NCBI GenBank assembly: GCA_021812845.1
Contig: JAKAML010000070.1
Coordinates: 1-6,838, forward strand
DNA from: Pseudomonadota bacterium
GTDB lineage: Bacteria > Pseudomonadota > Alphaproteobacteria > Rhizobiales > Hyphomicrobiaceae
Direction: 5' to 3'
Length of the DNA: 6,838 nucleotides
Shown here: positions 1 through 5,060 of the stretch, one piece after another
Layout of the letters: the number at the start of each line of letters is the position of its first letter
Numbering within the stretch: position 1 is the first letter of the stretch
Translations under genes and position numbers: made by a program
Notes under the pieces: generated by a model
What the model was told of the DNA's origin: nothing
Databases searched by the model: none
What the model saw: only the letters and a program-made list of their open reading frames with translations

Positions 1-134
1 CGGCGATCCAGGCCCTGACCGCCGAGGTGCTGCAGCGGGTCGCGACACGCCCCACGGGCAAGGTCGAGACGGCTCCGGCGGCTGCCGAGCCCCCTGCGGC
101 AGCGCCGTCGAGCGCCGAGCCGAGCGCGGCCTGA
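1..134 (+). CDS. C-terminal end of an unidentified protein (5' truncated by window edge)
   Basis: The frame beginning at base 3 is open from the window edge to a TGA at 132-134 and gives 43 residues. The first part (AIQALTAEVLQRVATRPTGK) looks like the end of an alpha-helical domain. It is followed by a low-complexity tail rich in Ala, Pro, Ser and Glu, ending in PSAA. Codons are mostly G/C-ending, as in the other genes here, which supports coding. No family can be recognised from this tail. It is the only gene in the left part reading rightwards into the stretch that holds the FNR box, and it lies outside the nor operon. I am fairly sure it is a real gene end, but its function is unknown. 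Confidence 0.55.
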   Translation, partial: AIQALTAEVLQRVATRPTGKVETAPAAAEPPAAAPSSAEPSAA

Positions 135-182
135 CGGACCCGACGGCGTCCAGCAGCGGCATCCGTGCCATGTGCCGAAATC

Positions 183-196
183 TTGATCCCGATCAA
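183..196 (+). promoter_or_regulatory. Perfect FNR/DNR/NnrR-type box
   Basis: TTGATCCCGATCAA is an exact TTGAT-N4-ATCAA palindrome, the consensus bound by FNR, FixK and DNR-type regulators. Its centre is at 189.5. A -10-like hexamer TAGCAT (220-225) lies downstream on the plus strand at the distance expected if the box is centred near -41.5 (class II activation), putting transcription start near 231-232. I see no comparable -10 in the leftward direction, so the site most likely drives the small plus-strand ORF at 320-589. The regulator encoded at 612-1382 has a matching recognition helix and is the obvious candidate to bind here, which is an inference. Confidence 0.8.
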
Positions 197-219
197 CGTC
201 GGCAGAGGCCGGGGCGCGG

Positions 220-225
220 TAGCAT
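220..225 (+). promoter_or_regulatory. Putative -10 element downstream of the FNR box
   Basis: TAGCAT matches TATAAT at four of six positions, including the important first T, second A and last T. Its spacing from the FNR box centre fits a class II activated promoter with start near 231-232. A single hexamer is weak evidence alone; the support comes from its position relative to the perfect box. Confidence 0.4.
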
Positions 226-319
226 CCCGCACGCGGCCGGCTCCCGTGGCGCGGGTGACCGACCGGCCCGTCGGTGTCCGGACCGCGATGTCCAGGCCGG
301 CAGCGTTGTGGGGCGACAC

Positions 320-589
320 ATGTGCCGAGCCATGATGAGACCCGGCGGGTTCGATCCGAGCCTGTGTCCGCTGTTGCAGAACCTCCCGCCCGACGAGCAG
401 CAGGAGCGGATGCGGAATGACCCCGCGATCTCCCGCTGCGTGCGCGCGATGGGCGGTGTCGCGCGATCCGCACCTGTTGCACCGCCGCGCAATGCCGCCA
501 CCGCCGCCCGCACCAGCCGGGCGACCCGGAACCCGAGGCGGACGCGGCCCGTCGAGTGCGGCGCGTGCGTCAAGGCCGCGGCCACCTGA
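320..589 (+). CDS. Small uncharacterised basic protein downstream of an FNR box
   Basis: From the ATG at 320 the frame gives 89 residues. The N-terminal half (residues 8-45) looks protein-like: FDPSLCPLLQNLPPDEQQER, then RMRNDPAISRC. The C-terminal half is Arg/Ala-rich low complexity and ends with a CGAC pair of cysteines; Cys occurs at 2, 16, 40, 80 and 83. About 86% of third positions are G or C, as expected for a real gene here. The frame is open back to an ATG at 170, but that start would put the FNR box inside the gene, so 320 is preferred; ATGs at 332 and 335 are alternatives. A weak GGGGCG lies just upstream. The stop falls within an inverted repeat shared with the convergent regulator gene. 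I recognise no family. It could be an NO- or anoxia-induced small protein, or the transcript could act as an RNA. Confidence 0.4.
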   Translation: MCRAMMRPGGFDPSLCPLLQNLPPDEQQERMRNDPAISRCVRAMGGVARSAPVAPPRNAATAARTSRATRNPRRTRPVECGACVKAAAT

Positions 590-615
590 CGACGACGCGC
601 CGCGCCGGTCGTCAG
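586..615. terminator. Inverted repeat shared by two convergent gene ends (possible bidirectional terminator)
   Basis: CTGACGAC (586-593) and GTCGTCAG (608-615) form a perfect 8-bp stem around a 14-nt GC-rich loop. The TGA of the plus-strand small ORF (587-589) and the TGA of the minus-strand regulator (612-614) are symmetric partners in the two arms. No T-run follows on either side, so it is not a classic intrinsic terminator. It may stop transcripts with Rho or protect 3' ends from both directions. Confidence 0.5.
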
Positions 616-1382
616 TCCTCGACGGCGCCCTCGGCGAAGACCAGCAGGCGCTCGACGTTGTCGATCGTGACCAGCTCGTTCCGGACGTGCACGCCGTGCG
701 CGCGCAGCTTGCCGATGGCGCGCGAGAAGCTCTCGGGCTTCATGCCGAGGCGGCTGGCGATCAGGAGCTTCTCGTAGGGCAGCTCGATCACGCACGAGCC
801 GCGCCGCGACCGGCACTCCTCGACGAGGAAGGTCGCGATGCGCTTGGGAGCGGACAGGAGCTTGATCTGCTCGATCTGCTCGACCAGGAACTTCAGGTGA
901 TGCGAGGCCGACGCGAGCATACAGAGCGCGAGGTCCGGATCCTGGCGGATCTGCCGCCGCAGCGCCTCGCCGTCGATCTTCAGCAGCCGCGCCGGAACCA
1001 CGACCTCGGCGCTGGCCGGGTAGCGCCCGCCGAGGAACATGGCGGCCTCGGCGAACACCTCACCGCGCCGGAATACCCCGACCACCGCCTCGTCGCCCTC
1101 GACCGTGACGCGGGCGATTTTCACCCAGCCGTCGAGGATGACATAGAACGCGCTGGCCGGCTGTCCCTGCTGGAACAGCGTCACACCTTTCTCGTAGCGG
1201 CGCGGTGTCGTCGCGCCGATCAGTCGCTGCATGGCCTCGACGGGCATGGCGCCGAACAGCGGGGCCTGCCGCAGCACGGCCAGATCCTCGGCATCCAGTC
1301 CGGTACTGCTCCGGACCCCGGAGCGCCCGACCCCGGCGCCGCCAGCCCTGTCGCCGCCGAGCTTGGCATCCATGTCTGGCAT
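612..1382 (-). CDS. Crp/Fnr-family transcriptional regulator, DNR/NnrR type
   Basis: This 256-residue protein has a low-complexity N-terminal extension (about 1-30), a cyclic-nucleotide-binding-like beta-barrel (about 40-135), a long dimerisation helix (about 155-190, with IEQIKLLSAPKRIATFL) and a C-terminal winged HTH (about 198-245). The recognition helix KPESFSRAIGKL keeps the Glu-x-x-Ser-Arg pattern that FNR uses to read TTGA half-sites (here E217, S220, R221). The four N-terminal-region cysteines of FNR's 4Fe-4S cluster are missing; only C154, C190 and C197 are present. The stretch VFAEAAMFLGGRYPASAEVV resembles DNR-type regulators. Such proteins activate nir and nor genes in response to NO, probably through haem, so this is the likely activator of the cluster. 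The gene is last in the minus-strand series, 57 nt after the 57-aa membrane protein gene. A GGAG lies about 10 nt before the start. Family is secure; the choice between dnr and nnrR names is not. Confidence 0.93.
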   Translation of the reverse strand: MPDMDAKLGGDRAGGAGVGRSGVRSSTGLDAEDLAVLRQAPLFGAMPVEAMQRLIGATTPRRYEKGVTLFQQGQPASAFYVILDGWVKIARVTVEGDEAVVGVFRRGEVFAEAAMFLGGRYPASAEVVVPARLLKIDGEALRRQIRQDPDLALCMLASASHHLKFLVEQIEQIKLLSAPKRIATFLVEECRSRRGSCVIELPYEKLLIASRLGMKPESFSRAIGKLRAHGVHVRNELVTIDNVERLLVFAEGAVED

Positions 1383-1392
1383 CGTCGTTCTG

Positions 1393-1424
1393 CTCCGTGT
1401 CCCCGGGCCGGCGCGCGCACGGAG
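1393..1424 (-). promoter_or_regulatory. Hairpin able to sequester the regulator gene's ribosome binding site
   Basis: CTCCGTG (1393-1399) and CACGGAG (1418-1424) are perfect 7-bp arms around an 18-nt, very GC-rich loop. In the minus-strand transcript the arm nearest the start codon contains the GGAG that would serve as Shine-Dalgarno, so folding would block it. In such a GC-rich genome, chance pairing is possible. Confidence 0.3.
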
Positions 1425-1439
1425 TCTCGGCGGTACGGG

Positions 1440-1613
1440 TCACTCCGCCGCCCGTCTCCGCCTGGCTGCCCGCTCGAGCCCCGCGACCTTCGACCGCACG
1501 ACGCGATGCAGGATCGCGACGGCGACCACGCCGGCGACGATCATCAGAACGAGTTGCCAGCCCTCGGTCAAGGGCGGACGGTCGATCAGCGAGACTCCGA
1601 TCACATGGAGCAT
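1440..1613 (-). CDS. Small single-pass membrane protein of the nor cluster, uncharacterised
   Basis: An ATG at 1613 opens a 57-residue frame ending in TGA at 1440-1442. Residues 1-18 are mixed, 19-37 (WQLVLMIVAGVVAVAILH) form one clear transmembrane helix, and the C-terminal 20 residues are strongly basic (RVVRSKV...RRRR), predicting a periplasmic N-terminus and cytoplasmic C-terminus. An AGGA lies about 10 nt upstream. The gene starts 52 nt after the stop of the 155-aa gene and ends 57 nt before the regulator start, filling an otherwise empty 283-bp gap on the same strand. The start codon lies in a short inverted repeat (CACATG-GAG-CATGTG, 1602-1616). No family is recognised. Position suggests an accessory or assembly role next to NorE and NorF, which is inference only. 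Confidence 0.6.
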   Translation of the reverse strand: MLHVIGVSLIDRPPLTEGWQLVLMIVAGVVAVAILHRVVRSKVAGLERAARRRRAAE

Positions 1614-1665
1614 GTGCGCGTTGTCCTGTCGTTCCGGCCTTCGGGCCGTGATCCGGGCCCGTTCG

Positions 1666-2133
1666 TCATGACCGGGGACGGCCGTCCCGCACGACGAGCG
1701 GCTTCGCCGGCCGGCCGCTGGCCTTCAGGGCCAGGAGGAAATCATGGCCGCCGCCGGGCGTCGCACCGTCGAGCAGGAGCCGCGTGGCGCCGTCGCCGTC
1801 CCGCTGGACCGCGACCGGCCGCGGTTCTCCGGTGACGGACGCGACGAGCGCGAGCGACTTGCCGCGCGGCCCGACGAGCACGTTGTCGACCACGGGGCCG
1901 TCGCCGCAGCGCGTGCTCTCGATCCGCCACATGAGATTGCCGCCGGCATCGCCGTCGCGCGCCCGCTCGATGTCGCAATCGCGCGACAGCACCGCCTCGA
2001 GGCCGAGCATGACCGCGAGCGGGGACACGCACAGGACGAGCAGGACCGAGATCGCCAGCCGCGGAAAGCCGGGCGCGGAAATACGCCCGTGACGGCGCGG
2101 CGATGGGCTCGTGTCGCTCATGTCGGCCATCAT
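1666..2133 (-). CDS. Uncharacterised single-pass membrane protein in the nor cluster
   Basis: The frame gives 155 residues from the ATG at 2133; alternative in-frame ATGs are residue 2 and residue 5 (2121). A basic N-terminus (R13, R14, R17, R25) precedes one hydrophobic helix (about 26-47), predicting an N-in anchor with a periplasmic domain of about 105 residues. That domain contains two cysteines, C53 and C76, which could form a disulphide, and several Gly/Asp-rich turns suggesting beta structure. No Shine-Dalgarno is visible before any of the starts. An FNR-like palindrome lies just upstream (2155-2172). Same strand and third-position G/C bias support a real gene following norF after 92 nt. 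I recognise no domain. A role in NorCB biogenesis or in holding an electron donor at the periplasmic face is possible but unproven. Confidence 0.75.
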   Translation of the reverse strand: MMADMSDTSPSPRRHGRISAPGFPRLAISVLLVLCVSPLAVMLGLEAVLSRDCDIERARDGDAGGNLMWRIESTRCGDGPVVDNVLVGPRGKSLALVASVTGEPRPVAVQRDGDGATRLLLDGATPGGGHDFLLALKASGRPAKPLVVRDGRPRS

Positions 2134-2154
2134 CGGGTCGTCGGTGCAGCACGG

Positions 2155-2172
2155 CCTTGACGACGGTCAAGG
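2155..2172. promoter_or_regulatory. FNR-family-like palindrome (TTGAC-N4-GTCAA) upstream of the 155-aa protein gene
   Basis: CCTTGACGACGGTCAAGG is a perfect inverted repeat with 7-bp arms and a 4-bp centre. The core TTGAC-N4-GTCAA has the geometry of FNR, DNR and NnrR sites and differs from consensus by one symmetric base per half-site. Leftwards, GATGAT (2129-2134, minus strand) sits where a -10 would be, with transcription start near 2121-2122. It could equally be an RNA hairpin after norF, although no T-run follows. Confidence 0.5.
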
Positions 2173-2225
2173 ATTGCATCCTGTCGCTCGGTGACGCCCG
2201 GCCTCGTGCGCCATCGGCCACGGCG

Positions 2226-2489
2226 CTAGAGCGCGAACGATCCGACGACGATGACGAGCGTGAGGCCGATCAGCGCCGAGAGCCCGTTCGACATGCCCCG
2301 GTGCGGCTCGAGCTCCAGATAGGCGGCGAGAATGATGCGGCACTTCATGAGCACCACGACGCCGGTCACGGCCATGAGGCCGAGGCTCAGGCGCGACGGC
2401 GCGTGGACATCGGCGGACACCGCCAGCGCGAGCGACAGTCCCATCATCGTCGTCCAGGCCCGGACCAGCCGGCGCGTTGCGGCGCTCAT
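2226..2489 (-). CDS. norF: NorF, small membrane protein accessory to nitric oxide reductase
   Basis: The 87-residue protein has about three hydrophobic segments: roughly 13-26, 33-50 and 68-86. The central LMKCRIILAAYLEL resembles prokaryotic cytochrome oxidase subunit IV-like proteins, the group to which NorF belongs. NorF is known from denitrifiers as a small membrane partner of NorE that is needed for full NO reductase activity but is not part of the purified enzyme. The gene starts 7 nt after the norE stop. Its Shine-Dalgarno GAGGTGA (2496-2502) overlaps the norE stop codon with 6-nt spacing, so the two are translationally coupled. Ends with TAG at 2226-2228. Assignment rests on size, hydropathy, the KCRIILAAYLEL motif and position. 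Confidence 0.8.
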   Translation of the reverse strand: MSAATRRLVRAWTTMMGLSLALAVSADVHAPSRLSLGLMAVTGVVVLMKCRIILAAYLELEPHRGMSNGLSALIGLTLVIVVGSFAL

Positions 2490-2495
2490 GTCGCG

Positions 2496-3089
2496 TCACC
2501 TCAGCAGATAGAGGCACGGAAACACGACGACCCAGACCAGATCGACCATGTGCCAGAACGCGGCGCCGGTCTGGACGTTCTCGAGGCTCGGCCAGGCGGC
2601 GACGATACCGAGCACGACGATTCCTGCGACGACGTGCAGGGCATGGAAGCCGGTGATGAGGAAGTAGATCATGAAGAAGCCCGGCGTCTCGATGCCGCGG
2701 CCGGCGGCCAGCTCGGTCGCGTACTCGATCCCCTTCACGGCCAGGAACACGAGGCCGAGGCCGGCGGCGGCGGCGAGCATCAGCCGCACGCGCCGGAGAT
2801 CGGACATGCGCGCCGCCTCGACTGCCAGCGCCGCGAAGAGGCCGCTGGTCAGGAGCACGGCCGTGTTGACCGTTCCGGCGAGCCGGCTCAGCTCGTCCTG
2901 GGCCTTGGCGAAGCCCGCCGGATCGAGAAGGCGCGCCCCGGCATAGCCGACGAGCGCCATTCCGAAGACGACGAGCTCGCTCACCACCAGCACCCACATC
3001 ATGGGATTGCCGGGCAAGCCCGTCAACGGCCCCCAGCCGCCGCCTTCCGCCGGATCCCGTTCGACCGGACCGAAGGTTTCGTCGGTCAT
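2496..3089 (-). CDS. norE: NorE, cytochrome c oxidase subunit III-like protein
   Basis: The 197-residue protein has about five transmembrane helices (roughly 31-53, 73-93, 102-120, 138-164 and 180-196). Typical COX3/NorE features are AVKGIEY (117-123), the FFMIYFLITGFHALHVVAG helix (138-156) with H149 and H152, and the C-terminal FWHMVDLVWVVVFPCLYL. Unlike full COX3 (about 260 residues, seven helices), it has the short five-helix form. NorE supports NO reductase activity in denitrifiers, though its exact role is unsettled. The start is set by an ATGA overlap with the norD stop (ATG at 3087-3089, norD TGA at 3086-3088). No separate Shine-Dalgarno is visible, so translation is probably coupled. 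The same frame stays open upstream through norD, but that part is an antisense-like shadow with arginine-rich junk. Confidence 0.93.
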   Translation of the reverse strand: MTDETFGPVERDPAEGGGWGPLTGLPGNPMMWVLVVSELVVFGMALVGYAGARLLDPAGFAKAQDELSRLAGTVNTAVLLTSGLFAALAVEAARMSDLRRVRLMLAAAAGLGLVFLAVKGIEYATELAAGRGIETPGFFMIYFLITGFHALHVVAGIVVLGIVAAWPSLENVQTGAAFWHMVDLVWVVVFPCLYLLR

Positions 3090-5032
3090 GCGTCGAAGAG
3101 ATGCTGCCAGATCACCGGCAGCGCCTCGGCGAGCTTCTCGGGCCTGGAGACGATGGCATAGCCGCCCGCGCCGAATATGTAGGGGAAATAGGAGCGCGCC
3201 TTGGCATCGACCGTGATGCCGAACACCGCGAGCCCCTTGCGGCGCGCCTCCATCACCGCACGCCGCGTGTCCTCGATGCCGTAGCGTCCCTGGTAGTGGT
3301 CGAGATCGTTGGGCTTGCCGTCGGTCAGGACGATCAGCAGCCGCTTGCGGTTCGGACGCGCCGAAAGGCCGTCCGCAGCGTGGCGGAGCGCCGGCCCGAT
3401 GCGGGTATAGAAGCCCGGCTTCAACCCGGCGATGCGCGCCCGGACGTCGTCGTCCACCGGCTCGTCGAAGTCCTTGACGGTGCGGACGTAGACCCGGTCG
3501 CGCCTGAGCGAGGAGAACGACGCGACGGCGATGCCGTCGCCGCAGGCGGCCACGCCTTCGGTGAGGGCGATCACCGCCTCGCGGGCGATCTCGATCACGG
3601 TGCGCCGGCCGCAGGCGCTCTCCGTCGAGCGCGACGTGTCGACCAGCAGGAAGACCGCGAGGTCGCGCTCGTCGGTCGTCGATCGGCGCCAGATGCGGTC
3701 GGAGCCCTCGCCGCAGGCGCGCACGTCGACGGCCGCGCGCACCGCGGCCTCGATGTCGATCTCGTCGCCGTCGATCTGGTTGGGCAGGCTGGTCCGCTTC
3801 GGGCGAAGGGCCTCGAAGCGGCGGCGCACGGCGGCGATGCGGCGCTGCGAGACCGGATCGCGCACGCCCGTAACGTCGGACGGATCGGCCATGCTCGTCA
3901 GCACACGGCAATGATCGCGGAGATAGCTGCCACGCCGGTAGTCCCACTCGGGATGGAGCGACGTGCCCGACAGGGCCTCGATCTCGACGTCCTCGGGGGC
4001 GAGGTCGAGGTCGAACCGGAGCCGTGTCGCGGCCTTCTTCCGGTTGGTCACGACCGAGACCTTGTCGGCATCGTCGGCGATCCGCCTGGCGTTCTCCTCT
4101 TCGTCGTCGTCGACCGTGCGATTGATGTTCAGGAACTCGGCCCACGACAGGATGTGCTCGAAGCGGTGCAGGAGAAGGCCATCCTTGCGGTCGGCCTGGT
4201 CGCCGCGCCGCCGCTCGGCCTTCTTCCTCTCGTCGCCGCCGTCGGCGGAGCCCGATCCCGGCTGCTCGTCGTCGAGATCGCGTTTCGCCGCCGATCCCGA
4301 TGTCGGCGTGGTGAAGGTCGGCCATGCTGCGACCGGCAGGAACGGCTTGTAGTCGAGCGGGGCCTCCGGCGCGCCCGACGCGGCGTCGCCGCCGGACAGG
4401 TGCCGAAGGTAGGGCCCGGGATCGTCCGCGACCCGCGCGGCTGCCGCCGCCAGCATGGCGCGGACAGCCTTCTCCACATCGGCCTCGACGGGCGGCAGCG
4501 CGGCCGTCCGCCGGCCATCGACGAGCGCCCCGGCCAGCGTGCGATAGAGACCGCCCAACCCGGGGCAGACCGTGAGCGTATGGGCGACCTCGGCGCGGAT
4601 GTGAGCGAGGCGCGCGAGATCGCTTCTGAGTGGATCGGAGGGCAGTGGCGGTGCCGGACGCGCGCACGCGCAAAAGGCCACGAGCCACAGATAGAGATCG
4701 GCGTTGCGCCGCCGCTCGGGAAAGACGTCGATCTCGGAGGGCAGGCCGAGCACGACGCCGTCGAACGTGGTGCCGGCGAAGCGCTCGGCGTCCGTGGCGA
4801 CCCGCTTCGACAGGCCGAGCCGATGGCCGGAGGCCTCCGCCGAGAGCGGCCGCAACTCGACCCCGCCGCCGGCGCCGAGTCCGCGAAACAGCACCGCGAG
4901 CGCGCCCTTGACGTCGTCGAAGCGCACCGCCGCCGCAGGGAACCGCCGGTCGCCCGCCAGCCGCTCGGCGGCCTTGTGCCAGGCCGTGCCGACCGTCTCC
5001 TCGGGTTCGAACAGCCGATGCAGCCAGCCCAT
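3086..5032 (-). CDS. norD: NorD, VWA-domain nitric oxide reductase activation protein
   Basis: The 648-residue protein has an alpha-rich N-terminal region (1-240), a charged low-complexity linker (about 245-330, with DDDEEE), a middle region (335-455) and a C-terminal von Willebrand factor A domain (about 458-640). The metal-binding MIDAS motif is intact: DTSRS at 465-469, T543 in FYTRIGPALRH and D571 in LTDGKPND. NorD works with the AAA+ ATPase NorQ to activate NorCB, by analogy with CbbQ/CbbO, probably by inserting the non-haem iron, and it acts on the cytoplasmic side. Length agrees with known NorD proteins. It starts 28 nt after the norQ stop with a GGAGAGG about 11 nt before the ATG, and its stop overlaps the norE start. 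No internal break is seen. Confidence 0.96.
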   Translation of the reverse strand: MGWLHRLFEPEETVGTAWHKAAERLAGDRRFPAAAVRFDDVKGALAVLFRGLGAGGGVELRPLSAEASGHRLGLSKRVATDAERFAGTTFDGVVLGLPSEIDVFPERRRNADLYLWLVAFCACARPAPPLPSDPLRSDLARLAHIRAEVAHTLTVCPGLGGLYRTLAGALVDGRRTAALPPVEADVEKAVRAMLAAAAARVADDPGPYLRHLSGGDAASGAPEAPLDYKPFLPVAAWPTFTTPTSGSAAKRDLDDEQPGSGSADGGDERKKAERRRGDQADRKDGLLLHRFEHILSWAEFLNINRTVDDDEEENARRIADDADKVSVVTNRKKAATRLRFDLDLAPEDVEIEALSGTSLHPEWDYRRGSYLRDHCRVLTSMADPSDVTGVRDPVSQRRIAAVRRRFEALRPKRTSLPNQIDGDEIDIEAAVRAAVDVRACGEGSDRIWRRSTTDERDLAVFLLVDTSRSTESACGRRTVIEIAREAVIALTEGVAACGDGIAVASFSSLRRDRVYVRTVKDFDEPVDDDVRARIAGLKPGFYTRIGPALRHAADGLSARPNRKRLLIVLTDGKPNDLDHYQGRYGIEDTRRAVMEARRKGLAVFGITVDAKARSYFPYIFGAGGYAIVSRPEKLAEALPVIWQHLFDA

Positions 5033-5060
5033 GGCAAGGACGCCCTCTCCCGTGGCCCGC

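Noticed and set aside
157..177. CGGCA...TGCCG inverted repeat after the left-edge gene as a terminator
   Set aside because: There is only a 5-bp stem with an 11-nt loop and no T-run; this is expected by chance at this base composition.
170..319. Earlier ATG (170) for the small plus-strand ORF
   Set aside because: It would place the perfect FNR box inside the coding sequence and upstream of any start site it could activate. The added 50 residues are Arg-rich with no protein-like pattern.
1602..1616. CACATG-GAG-CATGTG inverted repeat at the 57-aa gene start as an operator
   Set aside because: The 6-bp arms and 3-bp centre do not match FNR or Crp spacing. It could be a small RNA hairpin, but nothing further supports a function.
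417..1835. 472-codon open frame on the plus strand across the regulator and small membrane gene
   Set aside because: It is opposite a well-supported Crp/Fnr gene and its translation has no recognisable fold. It is a shadow of GC-rich codon bias.
3090..4688. Upstream extension of the norE frame, giving an apparent 730-residue fusion protein
   Set aside because: The extension lies inside norD in another frame and is Arg/Ala/Gly-rich. The COX3-like sequence begins at the ATG at 3089, which overlaps the norD stop.
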